Assembly (NCBI GenBank): GCA_045576855.1
Contig: JAZNHG010000034.1
Coordinates: 1-49,918 of the forward strand
Origin: Colimorpha sp045576855
GTDB taxonomy: Bacteria; Bacteroidota; Bacteroidia; Bacteroidales; P3
Length of the DNA: 49,918 nt
Reading direction: 5' to 3'
How positions within the stretch are numbered: the stretch's first letter is position 1; every line of letters starts with the position of its first letter. The notes under the pieces were generated by a model. It worked only from the letters and a program-made list of their open reading frames with translations, had not been told where the DNA came from and did no database searches. Below are positions 33,774 to 43,623 of the stretch, piece by piece. The translations under genes and the position numbers were made by a program.

Positions 33774-34672
33774 CTATTCTTTCCCCTCATAAACACTCAA
33801 CCAATATTCAGCAAGCATCATTGATGACTGTGCCACATGAAGAGCTTCCCGTTTTTTGATGTTGATCCTTCCCGAGCCAGCCCCATGCGCATCGCTGTTC
33901 ATATTCCTCATGCTCGAAATGGCACTTACAAGTTTATGCAAACCACCAAGCAGCTCATTTACTCGCTGGTCCCAATCCTTCTTCTGCCGCATATTGAGCA
34001 ATTCGGTAGCATCCTGATAAATCTTAACAAATCACCCTTGCTTTTATATCGCTCAAAAGTCTTCTTTTCAATGATGAAGATCAAGACTTCCTCCAGCAAA
34101 GTCCGCGACTTGGTAATTACACTATCATAATCCTCATTCTCCAAGTCACCCTTTATCCTTTCTGGCAGTTCCTTGATATACTGAGACGTTATAATCTTCA
34201 CTTTAGGAGTCTTGACAACGACCTCTTGCCCAATAGGAGCCAACACAAAGATTTTGTTTACAAGCCTCAGTTCTACTCTCGCTATAACAAGCTGAGCATT
34301 GATAGCATCCAACGCCCCTTTGACTATTCCCTTGTAGGTCTCGTCAACCTTATGTATATCCCCTATCCCGGTCAGGTTCTCAAAGCGACCTTGTGCGAAA
34401 AGATATGACAGCAACTCTGGGATTCTTCCTTGTGAATTCAGAAATTTCAGTAAGTCCTGCATATACTCCCAACGACTCTTGTTCACTACGCCTCTGCCGC
34501 CCCAAGTGTAAGTCCGTGGCAAACCAAATGTTGTACTTAACTGACACAAATCCGAACCTTTCATATATGGCAGCGAAAACTCACCATGCACTTTGACATC
34601 CCCAATGAGAACATCAATTATCTTTCTATTAATCAGAAGGGAATAATCCATAGCCACATTATTTGACTCCAT
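33774..34672 (-). pseudogene. Abortive-infection (Abi C-terminal domain) gene, frameshifted
   Basis: The frame from ATG 34672 gives about 215 residues of protein, ending in EKKTFERYKSKGDLLRF, then runs out of frame to a stop at 33959. The expected Abi C-terminal continuation, IYQDATELLNMRQKKDWDQR through INDAHG-like SDAHGAGSGRINIKKREALH to AEYWLSVYEGKE, is present in another frame and ends at 33774. The switch falls near 34030-34040 and needs a one-base change; I see no standard slippery heptamer there. So it is either a recent pseudogene or a sequencing error. The family acts in phage exclusion. It sits inside a polysaccharide cluster, in AT-rich DNA. Confidence 0.8.
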
Positions 34673-34765
34673 GCTTTATATCAACACTTTTCGAGAAATT
34701 CTCTATCCGACCATCCGCCCCAATATGAATCATCTAGTAGTCACCATTCTGATAAAAAGAAATAA

Positions 34766-35899
34766 TTATTCCTCTTCTCCGACTTTAAACAAAACACCAT
34801 AGGCTTTATAAAACAGCATACCGAACACACTTATTCCATAAACCTCTTTATATTTCCATCGCTCCTGCCAAATCCGCTTCACATTATTGAGACGAAATTT
34901 CCAGATATTCTTATCCCTATCACGGGGCTGTCCCACAAACATATAGTCAAAAACCCTGTCCGCTAGTCGATTGTCAAAACCGACGGCATCCTCAACGATT
35001 GCAACAGGGACCGACGCTGTAGGCATTCCAAGATACCGAATTGACAAGTTAGTAAGGATATCAGCTAATTTGCTATATCCATACGTATACTTACTCTTCG
35101 CCTCTTGGAACATACCGACATCAATATCCTTCCCCTCATTCACCAAGAAAAGTGCCCAATCAAGCAGATGACGAAGGGTAACACGCTCAAACTCAAAATG
35201 AGCCGACACGTGCCAAGGCAGGAACAATGCGTTGAAATTAGCCGAAGGAAACACAGCACCGGGGACATCCACATCCTGAATGCGAATCTTCCCGCCTGCC
35301 TCAATACTCTTAGCCGCCTCCGCTTCCAGCTGGACCTCCAATGCCCGAGTCTGTCGCTTCGGGCCCCGAAGATCGGCCAGGATACGATGGTTCTCTATCA
35401 TCACATCTTTGATGATAGATACCGAATGACGATAATAATGCGGATCCACATCCACGCCTGCCGTTTTCAGTGCTTCATTGCTGGCCTCAAACTTTTCCCC
35501 GGGATAAATGTCTATATCCCCGCACGGCCGATGCTTGGGATTGGGATAATACTGCCCGCAGGCGAAACCCTTCATCAGCATAAAGGAAATATCCTTCTTT
35601 TGCAGGATTTCCGCCAATACCACCAGCGCAGCCAGATGCTGCAGGTTATTGAACTCGGTCATATTCAGCCGACCGATAGCCGACAGCATCAAAGGCCTGG
35701 TTGCCGGATTCTTGAAGGCGCTGACCACACCGGGGTTCAGGGACAGATAGACGTCATACCCATCCAATGCGATAGCCTCCACTCCTTGTTCGGAGGCCAT
35801 ATCCAGCACTTCCTGCCAGTTGATGAAATCTGGGAGAGTATAATCACTCTCCCAGCCCATCGCAAAGCGTAGAAGTTTTAGTAGTATCTCTCTACCCAT
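34766..35899 (-). CDS. Nucleotidyltransferase-fold family protein (NTP_transf_5-like)
   Basis: A 377-residue cytoplasmic protein. The nucleotidyltransferase core is seen in FMLMKGFACGQYYPNPKHRPCGDIDIYPG, with the metal-binding GDIDIY at 127-132. The C-terminal half is helical. Family members occur often in Bacteroidota capsule and lipid clusters; their substrates are unknown. The stop and start leave clear gaps to both neighbours (93 bp to the Abi gene, 322 bp to the GT2 gene). Confidence 0.82.
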   Translation of the reverse strand: MGREILLKLLRFAMGWESDYTLPDFINWQEVLDMASEQGVEAIALDGYDVYLSLNPGVVSAFKNPATRPLMLSAIGRLNMTEFNNLQHLAALVVLAEILQKKDISFMLMKGFACGQYYPNPKHRPCGDIDIYPGEKFEASNEALKTAGVDVDPHYYRHSVSIIKDVMIENHRILADLRGPKRQTRALEVQLEAEAAKSIEAGGKIRIQDVDVPGAVFPSANFNALFLPWHVSAHFEFERVTLRHLLDWALFLVNEGKDIDVGMFQEAKSKYTYGYSKLADILTNLSIRYLGMPTASVPVAIVEDAVGFDNRLADRVFDYMFVGQPRDRDKNIWKFRLNNVKRIWQERWKYKEVYGISVFGMLFYKAYGVLFKVGEEE

Positions 35900-36221
35900 T
35901 CCCTTAACAGATAATTATTTACCTACTATAAAGACATTATTCATCGTGAGTTCCCTTTCGCAGGATTGAAGCAGAATCATGGTTTCCTCTCCCTGTTTGT
36001 TGTAGGTAGGAAGACAAGCATTCAAGTTGACCACCTACCCACTTCAATACCTCTGAACCTCAACGAATTCTCAAACGTTTCCAGAATACTCTTTAATCAT
36101 CATCAAGCCTTCTGTTCTTCTTTCGGTGTCGGTTTGTTGAAATGTGGTATATTCCGGCTTGTGCATCAAACATTGCGTTGTCCAATAAAACTATCTCCAT
36201 ATCTATAAAATGTTATAATCG
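35900..36221. other. Gene-free stretch within the polysaccharide cluster
   Basis: 322 bp with only very short minus-strand frames. One starts at an ATG near 36201 and runs 35 codons; others are shorter and differ in frame. They may be scraps of a lost gene, but none shows a family resemblance. The plus-strand frame 35966-36208 is antisense to the operon and has no support. Confidence 0.5.
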
Positions 36222-37217
36222 TTACTTCTGCTTACTGAATAGACCACTGACCAATGCTCTGATTGACCCCCAGCCATAGCTTAAGTGAAGACACCAAAAT
36301 GCCTTGAATAAAGAAATGACATTTGTCTTCTTGTCGTTTATTTGTGCCGATCGCACCAGCATACATCCGGAATAGAACAGGGCAACCAGTGGTGACAATA
36401 GCGCCAATGGCCACCAGATAATGCCCAACAGCAACGGAAAAATCAACGCCAGTACAAAACCAGCTGGGATAAAATGTCTCAGCCCTAAATTTTTGGTTGT
36501 TTTTGTTATGAAACACGTTTTAATAACCCAAAACCCTGTCAAGTAACGATTACGAGCAAACGCTTTGTAATTATCTCTGGGGATATATGTGCAATGAATT
36601 GACGGGACCATATAAATAGAGCCTCCGGCATGGGCAATACGTTTATTGAGTTCTATATCCTGACATCTCACCAACTGCTCATTGTACAAACCAATCTTAT
36701 CAAAGACAAATGCTTTGTATGCACCAAACGGCACAGTGTCCACCTTGATGTAATCTGCATCCGTACCTGTTCTGAAAGTACTGTTTCCAACTCCGAACTT
36801 ATCACCCATTACTTTGGCAATGGATTCAGACACTTTGTTACTATTCACAACTCTAGTGTCGCAGACGCCTCCAACGTTCCAAGCGTCAGGCAACAATTCA
36901 TGCCATCTTACAAGTTCAGAGAAATAGTTATTTGGATAAAGTGCATGACCATCAATCCTTATGATAATATTCCCCTTTGCGGCACGGATCCCAGTATTCA
37001 TGGCATAGGGTACAATTTTATTAGGATTGTCTAACAAATGAATAAATGGATACTTCTCCGAATATGCTTTTACTATCTCTCTCGTGGTGTCGGTACTCAT
37101 ACCATCAACAAAGAGAATTTCCATATCGTCTTTAGGGTAATTCTGAGACAAGATAGATTCAATACATGCTTTGATGTATTTCTCCTCGTTATAAATTGGA
37201 CAAATGACGGAAATCAT
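36222..37217 (-). CDS. Glycosyltransferase family 2 with C-terminal membrane segments
   Basis: A 331-residue GT-A enzyme adding a sugar to the lipid-linked repeat unit. The N-terminus SVICPIYNEEKYIKACIESIL, the nucleotide-binding ILFVDGMSTDTT (34-45) and the IRIDGHALYP segment (87-96, DxD position) are typical. Two or three hydrophobic segments after residue 245 (FVLALIFPLLLGIIWWPLAL and following) anchor it to the inner membrane, as in succinoglycan-type transferases. Donor and acceptor cannot be read from sequence. Confidence 0.92.
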   Translation of the reverse strand: MISVICPIYNEEKYIKACIESILSQNYPKDDMEILFVDGMSTDTTREIVKAYSEKYPFIHLLDNPNKIVPYAMNTGIRAAKGNIIIRIDGHALYPNNYFSELVRWHELLPDAWNVGGVCDTRVVNSNKVSESIAKVMGDKFGVGNSTFRTGTDADYIKVDTVPFGAYKAFVFDKIGLYNEQLVRCQDIELNKRIAHAGGSIYMVPSIHCTYIPRDNYKAFARNRYLTGFWVIKTCFITKTTKNLGLRHFIPAGFVLALIFPLLLGIIWWPLALLSPLVALFYSGCMLVRSAQINDKKTNVISLFKAFWCLHLSYGWGSIRALVSGLFSKQK

Positions 37218-37358
37218 AATTATATATAAAAAACAAAATCTTCGTTAGCACCGCTATGTTAGCACCGCTATTATCGAACCTCACTTTGAATGATGTACTA
37301 CGAACAATTTTATAGAAAAACAATTATACAAGCAAAACAATTCATTTACTAGTGTTAG

Positions 37359-37910
37359 CTAAAAACCATTTTGTTTTATGCTTTCAATAATCCCTTTTGC
37401 TTTTTCAGGAGAATAATTCCAATATTTTGATTCTTCAATTCTTTTAATCAAATCCTCAGAGAAACGATATTTGTAAACTTTTGCAGGATTGCCAAAAACA
37501 ATTGCATAAGGAGGCACATCTTTATTAACAAAAGAATTGGCTCCAACTACAGCACCATTACCTATTGTTATTCCCTGTCGAATGATACAACTAGCGCCTA
37601 TCCAAACGTCATTACCAATAATTGTTTTTCCACCTCTCACACAGCTATCACTTAAATAAGTAGAAGTCGAAATCTCCCAATAGGAGTGCTCCATGCCTCC
37701 TATCTGAACATCCACAGATAGACTACAGTAATTTCCAGTTTCAACATTGTTATAACACCCATTTGGACCGACATAACAATACATTCCAACTCTTGTGTTG
37801 CGCATAAACACATTTTTCCCAATTATTGACCCCTTGCCCATATGGTTCTTTCGCAGGGATAAAAACGGACGTTTTAAGCCCGTAATAAAACGCTTAATAC
37901 CCTTTTTCAT
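37359..37910 (-). CDS. CatB-like hexapeptide-repeat O-acetyltransferase
   Basis: A 183-residue left-handed beta-helix acyltransferase, probably O-acetylating a sugar of the repeat unit. Hexapeptide repeats are clear in KGSIIGKNVFMRNTRVG, TIIGNDVWIGASCIIRQGITIGNGAVVGANSFVNKDVPPYAIVFGNP is the typical C-terminal coil (broken here only by length), and H-rich GGMEHSYWE supplies the catalytic region. I prefer ATG 37910 (MKKGIKRF) over 37964 because the upstream residues are not typical. Strongly AT-rich coding. Confidence 0.87.
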   Translation of the reverse strand: MKKGIKRFITGLKRPFLSLRKNHMGKGSIIGKNVFMRNTRVGMYCYVGPNGCYNNVETGNYCSLSVDVQIGGMEHSYWEISTSTYLSDSCVRGGKTIIGNDVWIGASCIIRQGITIGNGAVVGANSFVNKDVPPYAIVFGNPAKVYKYRFSEDLIKRIEESKYWNYSPEKAKGIIESIKQNGF

Positions 37911-37994
37911 TAATTTAGTTTTTTTGTTGAAGTGTTTATTACTATCGAAAAGGTAATAGAACAAACCCGAGTCATCAATAATAGTTAAAATACA

Positions 37995-39353
37995 CTAATT
38001 CAAATACCTATCTAGCACAACCTGCATTCGCTTTTCATTGTCATGAGCAAACAGCTCACGCCATACAAACTGCCGTTCCTGAATCTCCTGAAAGGTTTTC
38101 ACAAACTCTTCTTTATCGTGGATATAAAAGGCACCGTTGGTCTCGCCGATGATACCACCATAATACTCCTTTGCAACATTGCTGAAGTCACAGAAGATTA
38201 CCGGTTTCCTATAAAAATGGGCTTCGAGTCCGGTCGTTGAAGAGATGGTCACGTGCACATCACACCATTTCAGGTATTCGTAAATGTTTACGCCTACTTT
38301 TAACAGAACATTTGACGAAGTGAACGACAGTTCAATGACGTGACGTGGTATATAGACGAAGAACACATCCGGCAGGTGCTTGGCCAAATCATCTACAAAA
38401 GCAGACAACGTCTCTTCACCGCCCTTCTGCCCAGCTACCACCACGATGTGTTTATATTTCCTCCTCTGCTCTGCAAAGATATCGTTGCTGAAGAACGCCA
38501 CCGAGCGGTCGAGTATATACAGGCCCGTCATCGATACTTTGGATACAAACTGCTTTTCCTCTTCGGTGAAGTATTTGTATTCTTCCTCTCCGTACACGCA
38601 AATCTCGTCCGGATATAGGAGATCCGAGTGATACGTGGGGTTATAGGCATAATGGTTTCGGTTGAGCACTCCGTGCTGCAATTCCACTACTGGGATATGA
38701 TGATTATGGGCCGACCATATACGTCCAATTTGCGTGTAGTAACATTCCATAATCATCAATTCAGGTTTGTGACCTACCGCCAGGAAAAAATCCGTTGTGC
38801 GTTTTTGAGCCAGCAACCAGCCAAGCCTGCACCTATAATTGAATGGCACACCCGTCTTTTCAATAATTCGCCTCAACACATCTTCACCTTCCAGTTTGAC
38901 CTTGAGGAACGGTCGCGACAAAATCTCAAGCATCCCGGTCATCATCAGAGCCCAGGAGCCGCTGACGATGTTCTTTTCTGGTATATCTGAATTCTTGGGA
39001 GTTCTTATTTTGGGAGACTGGAACTCAACCGTTAGCACAGTATAGGGGCTCTTGTACAGGTACCCTGATACGTGGTGCTCATACTGATTACCAATTTTCT
39101 TTCGTGTGGTACTCGACGAAAAGTTCCATACCTGGTACTTCTTGAAGAACCGCAACGGATTGAAGCGGAAAAGAGAGGAGAGAAGCAATTTGATGGCCGA
39201 TCCATCGTGGCTGACGGCACTGTTTGAGGTCAATGTATCAAACAGGTAGATACGCAGGTATGGCCAGACCGCCACCCCTTTGTATCTGATGGACATCACA
39301 TCATATTCTTTCTCAATCTCTTTGAAGAGATGTACTGCGTCTAAATATTTCAC
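37995..39353 (-). CDS. GT-B-like polysaccharide biosynthesis protein, uncharacterised
   Basis: A 452-residue cytoplasmic protein without signal peptide. ELQHGVLNRNHYAY in the middle and a C-terminal stretch VTISSTTGLEAHFYRKPVIFCDFS resemble GT-B capsule enzymes of the sialyl- or glycerophosphate-transferase kind, where a His and a Ser-Ser/Thr-Thr pair bind the nucleotide phosphate. No closer family is recognised. It lies 2 bp after the upstream glycosyltransferase gene, so it is part of the same unit. A glycosyl or phosphate transfer role is inferred. Confidence 0.65.
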   Translation of the reverse strand: MKYLDAVHLFKEIEKEYDVMSIRYKGVAVWPYLRIYLFDTLTSNSAVSHDGSAIKLLLSSLFRFNPLRFFKKYQVWNFSSSTTRKKIGNQYEHHVSGYLYKSPYTVLTVEFQSPKIRTPKNSDIPEKNIVSGSWALMMTGMLEILSRPFLKVKLEGEDVLRRIIEKTGVPFNYRCRLGWLLAQKRTTDFFLAVGHKPELMIMECYYTQIGRIWSAHNHHIPVVELQHGVLNRNHYAYNPTYHSDLLYPDEICVYGEEEYKYFTEEEKQFVSKVSMTGLYILDRSVAFFSNDIFAEQRRKYKHIVVVAGQKGGEETLSAFVDDLAKHLPDVFFVYIPRHVIELSFTSSNVLLKVGVNIYEYLKWCDVHVTISSTTGLEAHFYRKPVIFCDFSNVAKEYYGGIIGETNGAFYIHDKEEFVKTFQEIQERQFVWRELFAHDNEKRMQVVLDRYLN

Positions 39354-39355
39354 GT

Positions 39356-40600
39356 TTATATTTTCCTTTCATTCAAAGCCCAGTCAAGCATATTGGCATA
39401 ATCGTCACGCATTCGGGCAAAATTATAAAACTCATCGAACTTCTTTCTTGACTCAACACCCATTCTGGACCAATCATACTCATCCATATGGTTGAACACT
39501 TCTACAAGTTCTTCTACACACGGGTTGATCAACAAACCATTAATTCCTTCCTCAATAATCTCTGGAATCCCTGAGACTCTGGTTGAAATAAGTGCCAGAC
39601 CGCTCCTCATCCCTTCCAGGAGCGCTAATGGCAACCCTTCCACCTTCGAAATCAAAATGGCAATATTACACCTGGCTTGGTACTTATAGACCTCCAGATT
39701 GGGTATAATTCCTTCAAATTTCACTATCTCCTGAAGACCATACTTCTTTACCAAACTCTCTATATCCGATTTCTCTGTGCCGCCTCCCAAAATAGAGACG
39801 TGAAAATCTGATAAATTTTTCGAGTCCATCAGATGCAGCGCTTCCACTATCTCACGATGTCCTTTCCTACCGTTAATGGATCCCGTGACAATAAGCCTGT
39901 ACTTAGGCTGCTGATGCTCTGCACGTATCTCATTAGTTTCTTCCTTTTGCCGCTCTGTTATGTCAGAGATGCCGTTAATCACCAGTCTTGTCTTACCTTT
40001 AAGAACGGGATACCTCCGAATAAGATTCTTTTCTGTTGTCTTTGTTATGCAAGCCATCACATCAATATTTGACATAACGAACAACTCTTTTTCACGGAAA
40101 TCCCTCTCGACACTTGTACCCTTGGCCTTCGGATAGCTATAAAACGTCATGTCTCCTGATCCGTCATCGTGTTCAAAAAACACAACCTTTACCTTGCTGC
40201 ACCTATAACTCTTAAGATAGACATAGCAGTCGTGAAACCGATGAAAGACAACAACATCGGGAGTTCGATTCAACTCGCTGTAGCTACTCAGCAATTGACG
40301 GCTTCTCATCAGGGCGTGCGCTTGATTTTTCTTTGCATACCAAAGCGTATTCCGCTGCAGCCAACCTACTACTCCTGGCCACCATTTGTTCTTTTTAAGA
40401 TTTATATACACCGCACTGGACGACATATCCGTCTCTTGTTCCTTAGAGGACACGCCTTCCCTGGTATAAATATTTATCTCATAGCCTCTTTCTCTAAAGA
40501 AATCCTGGCTGTTCTTTATTCTGCGGATTGTCTGCATCGGTCCTATCTTAGAGTCAAAGAAATCAGACATCAAAACATCTACAGTCTTCATATCGTTCAT
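39356..40600 (-). CDS. Glycosyltransferase family 4 (GT-B)
   Basis: A 414-residue retaining glycosyltransferase. The C-terminal GT1 domain shows RLIVTGSINGRKGHREIVEAL, and the donor-binding segment ISKVEGLPLALLEGMRSG continuing to STRVSGIPEIIEEGINGLLI carries the EX7E-like pattern. ATG 40591 (MKTVDVLM) is an alternative start. Genes on both sides are within 6 bp. Confidence 0.92.
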   Translation of the reverse strand: MNDMKTVDVLMSDFFDSKIGPMQTIRRIKNSQDFFRERGYEINIYTREGVSSKEQETDMSSSAVYINLKKNKWWPGVVGWLQRNTLWYAKKNQAHALMRSRQLLSSYSELNRTPDVVVFHRFHDCYVYLKSYRCSKVKVVFFEHDDGSGDMTFYSYPKAKGTSVERDFREKELFVMSNIDVMACITKTTEKNLIRRYPVLKGKTRLVINGISDITERQKEETNEIRAEHQQPKYRLIVTGSINGRKGHREIVEALHLMDSKNLSDFHVSILGGGTEKSDIESLVKKYGLQEIVKFEGIIPNLEVYKYQARCNIAILISKVEGLPLALLEGMRSGLALISTRVSGIPEIIEEGINGLLINPCVEELVEVFNHMDEYDWSRMGVESRKKFDEFYNFARMRDDYANMLDWALNERKI

Positions 40601-40605
40601 TGTTT

Positions 40606-41733
40606 TTATTCTTTATTCCTTTCTGCAAGTTCCTGGAGCATCTGCTCCCATTTATCCACCATTTTTTCAAGGCTATAACGTTTGATATTTTCAATAGCAT
40701 TCAGTCCTAAGCTATACCTTAAACTCGTACTATCCATCAGTTTATCCAACTCTTTTGCAAAATCCTCACAGCTTCTGTTGGCCACGATGACCCCATCCAC
40801 CTTATCAGTGATTATTTCACGCGGTCCTGTAACAATATCGAAACTGATTGACGCCATTCCCATTGCCATCGCCTCTGCTAAAGCATTGGGGAAACCTTCG
40901 TTGAGAGAAGTCAAACAAAAGACAGAGTGCTCTTTCATCACTTGATGAACATCATCATGGAAACCGAGAAAACGCACTCTACCTTCTAAATGCAACTCTC
41001 TGACAAGAGCCTTCAATTTATCTGAATAATGATTTGCACTCTCTTCCTTTCCCGCAAAATCCAAATACCACGAAGGGTATTTGTCAGCCACAAGGGCGAA
41101 TGCCCGAATCAGTTCATCGTACCCTTTTACAGGCTCTAACCGGCCGACGGCTAAAACATCCTTCCGGCTATTAAATATCTCATCATATTCAGTTTTTGTT
41201 ATCGGTTCGCAACTGAGCGGATTGGGCATAACTACAGCATTAGGCAACTTTCCCTTCAGAAATTGCTTATCATATTCTGAAAGAATCGTAACCTTATCGG
41301 CATACTTCAACAAGTGTTTAAGTCCAAAATCATTATGGAACGATGTATAACGCGTAACGGTAGTACGCTCCGAGAAAACAAGCGGAATCCTTTTCCTCCT
41401 GCATATCATTAAGAGCTGCCAATGATATGTCTGCATAAAAGAAACGACTACATCCGGCCTTTCTTGCTCTATTGTGCCATTGAGGAACCTTAGGTTGTTA
41501 TATTTATTGGCGAAAGCTATTGCCACACGTTTTATACGATTTCCAGCGACAACTGCAAAAGGTGTATCAGAGTCAATCGATTTTATCCTACCGTCCAAGG
41601 TATAATCCTTCCTTGTAAAGGAGTATAAAATAGAGACTTCGTGATTACGCTCCGCCAACTCATTGGCGAGAGTGGCCAAAACACGTTGGGCCCCACCCCC
41701 TGTAAGCGAACTAATAACAAACAATAATTCCAT
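40606..41733 (-). CDS. Glycosyltransferase family 4 (GT-B)
   Basis: A 375-residue GT-B enzyme. The N-terminus LFVISSLTGGGAQRVLATLANEL is the classical acceptor-domain start of WbnH/AmsD-type transferases. The C-terminal domain has VLAVGRLEPVKGYDELIRAF and SLNEGFPNALAEAMAMG with the EX7E glutamates. It adds a hexose or HexNAc in most relatives. Confidence 0.94.
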   Translation of the reverse strand: MELLFVISSLTGGGAQRVLATLANELAERNHEVSILYSFTRKDYTLDGRIKSIDSDTPFAVVAGNRIKRVAIAFANKYNNLRFLNGTIEQERPDVVVSFMQTYHWQLLMICRRKRIPLVFSERTTVTRYTSFHNDFGLKHLLKYADKVTILSEYDKQFLKGKLPNAVVMPNPLSCEPITKTEYDEIFNSRKDVLAVGRLEPVKGYDELIRAFALVADKYPSWYLDFAGKEESANHYSDKLKALVRELHLEGRVRFLGFHDDVHQVMKEHSVFCLTSLNEGFPNALAEAMAMGMASISFDIVTGPREIITDKVDGVIVANRSCEDFAKELDKLMDSTSLRYSLGLNAIENIKRYSLEKMVDKWEQMLQELAERNKE

Positions 41734-41746
41734 TTTGGGACTATAT

Positions 41747-43048
41747 TTAAGAGTTCGACCTGCTTAAAATAGCGTATTTATACAAAATGATATAATACAT
41801 ATAAAAAGGTAGTAGTCCCCGGAATATGGGTTCAAGGACCATCCCTTCAACAAACAGCAAGCCCGTCAAAATCAAAACCTCTAGTTTGCATTTTTTCGCC
41901 AGTTTGAACGGCAACAGCAAGAAATACATAAACAAGATAAATCCGATGGCGCCATAGCCTATTAGCGACGTAATAAAGTCATTATGCGTAGAAAAAAACA
42001 CACCAAGGTAACGCAGGCGCGGTTGCCCGACACCAAAGATCCAGGATAGCGAACCTTCTTGACTAAATGCACGGAATTTTGCCTCCCATATAATTAATCT
42101 ATTACCGCCGGTTTCTAAATCCTGTTCTCCAATTCGTGCCTCTAATAACTCAAAAATGCCACTATTATACAAATAGACAGCAAAGCCGACAGTAACTAAC
42201 GTGACCACTATCTTGTACGGAATCTTTACTTTAGAGAAGAGGAGCAACAAGATACTTGTCGCCCCAGCGGCCAATAAAGCACCGCGACTTGCATTTAGAA
42301 TCAGTGCCGGAATTGAAACAAAAACTGTTGCAATGGCAATAATATTCACAGTACGGTTCTTGAAAAAACGGAATGTGTTCAGGTAATATCCTACTGCGCA
42401 TACAAGGCCTACCGCAATGCTTCCTCCAAACATATTTGAATTTGTCCAACCAGAGCGGTCAATATCAAATGATTTATATGCCTGGGCAAAATCATCCCTC
42501 TTCAGCAAAAACAGAGAGGCCAAAAAAAGCGACATCAGCATCAATGCTAGCATAAGCCTCAGAACATCCCCTTCGTCGTTAACGGTGGTGCTGATTATTA
42601 ACGCAATGGGGATGATAAGAAACAGTGGTGAAGTATAATCAATAGTCGGGTCGATTGTGAGGAGTGCCATTACCAGAAAATAAACTACCAGTATTATTAT
42701 TCTGGGCTGCATATTTAATTTGAGACTCCTAATATTTACTGCTCCAACGGCACCGGTAAACAATAAAATATAAAGTGTTTCCGTAGGCAATACGGGTAGT
42801 GGAGACATCATTGACGTCCCCCAAAAGAGAGTAATGACAAAGGGCAACCACCTCGAATTATTTATAAGGGATATAAAGAGTATTAGCAATCCCCCGAGTC
42901 TTATATAAATAGGTGCCGCAATACCTGACAATGAAATCGCAAATTGTAACGATATCATTATCACATAGAACACAAATAATATCTGGTCCTTGTTCTCTCG
43001 TACGATTCCACCCAACTTCGGTATTGTAGTCCTTCCTTCTGCGGTCAT
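41747..43048 (-). CDS. wzy: O-antigen ligase/polymerase family protein (probable Wzy)
   Basis: A 433-residue membrane protein with about 11 hydrophobic segments. The O-antigen ligase domain is marked by LILNASRGALLAAG and the large periplasmic loop containing RLIIWEAKFRAF and GVGQPRLRYLG followed by THNDFITSLIGYGAIGF, where the H-N-D motif is typical. In a cluster with a Wzx flippase it most likely polymerises the repeat unit (Wzy) rather than ligating to lipid A, but sequence alone does not decide. Confidence 0.85.
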   Translation of the reverse strand: MTAEGRTTIPKLGGIVRENKDQILFVFYVIMISLQFAISLSGIAAPIYIRLGGLLILFISLINNSRWLPFVITLFWGTSMMSPLPVLPTETLYILLFTGAVGAVNIRSLKLNMQPRIIILVVYFLVMALLTIDPTIDYTSPLFLIIPIALIISTTVNDEGDVLRLMLALMLMSLFLASLFLLKRDDFAQAYKSFDIDRSGWTNSNMFGGSIAVGLVCAVGYYLNTFRFFKNRTVNIIAIATVFVSIPALILNASRGALLAAGATSILLLLFSKVKIPYKIVVTLVTVGFAVYLYNSGIFELLEARIGEQDLETGGNRLIIWEAKFRAFSQEGSLSWIFGVGQPRLRYLGVFFSTHNDFITSLIGYGAIGFILFMYFLLLPFKLAKKCKLEVLILTGLLFVEGMVLEPIFRGLLPFYMYYIILYKYAILSRSNS

Positions 43049-43085
43049 ATGGATTGTGTTATGCTATAATAATTATGAAGTCCTG

Positions 43086-43616
43086 CTACTTCGTTAAGAA
43101 TCTATCGTCAGGCAGACTCAAAAGAAATGTTCGTTTTTCTACCTTTGACATATGCTTAGTATTGACGTTGTATTGTTTATTGTTCTCTATATACTCCTCG
43201 ACTGTACATATCTGGCGAGCTGGCACCCCACCCCAAACGGTATGTGCTGGCACTGAGTGAGTTACAACACTACCAGCTGCAATTAAAGCACCTTCTCCTA
43301 TTGTCACTCCTGGCATGATATGGCTGGCGGCGCCTATATAAGCTCCATTGCATACCTTGATCTTACCGAAGACATCAAAATCTGGGATCACGGTTCGCGC
43401 CACGTGACCACCGCCGTGTGTATGGAAATAAACATCGCGAGTTACTTGACAATTAACACCAATCGTGATAAGATATGGCTCAGTGCTCCATTTCCTAGTA
43501 TTGATAAAACAGTTGCTACCAATAGTAACTCCTATATGACGGGCATACTCTTCATTGGTAGAAAAGTAGTCCCAGTATAATCGTTTTAGGGACGGAATGA
43601 TTCTTTTTAATTTCAT
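43086..43616 (-). CDS. Hexapeptide-repeat acyltransferase
   Basis: A 176-residue left-handed beta-helix enzyme, probably transferring an acetyl group to a sugar. The core is IGVTIGSNCFINTRKW, GVNCQVTRDVYFHTHGGGH (with the likely catalytic His cluster), and KVCNGAYIGAASHIMPGVTI with GEGALIAAGSVVTHSVPAHT. ATG 43616 (MKLKRIIPSL) is preferred over 43655, which would overlap the flippase gene by 32 bp. Confidence 0.87.
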   Translation of the reverse strand: MKLKRIIPSLKRLYWDYFSTNEEYARHIGVTIGSNCFINTRKWSTEPYLITIGVNCQVTRDVYFHTHGGGHVARTVIPDFDVFGKIKVCNGAYIGAASHIMPGVTIGEGALIAAGSVVTHSVPAHTVWGGVPARQICTVEEYIENNKQYNVNTKHMSKVEKRTFLLSLPDDRFLTK

Positions 43617-43623
43617 ATACTTA

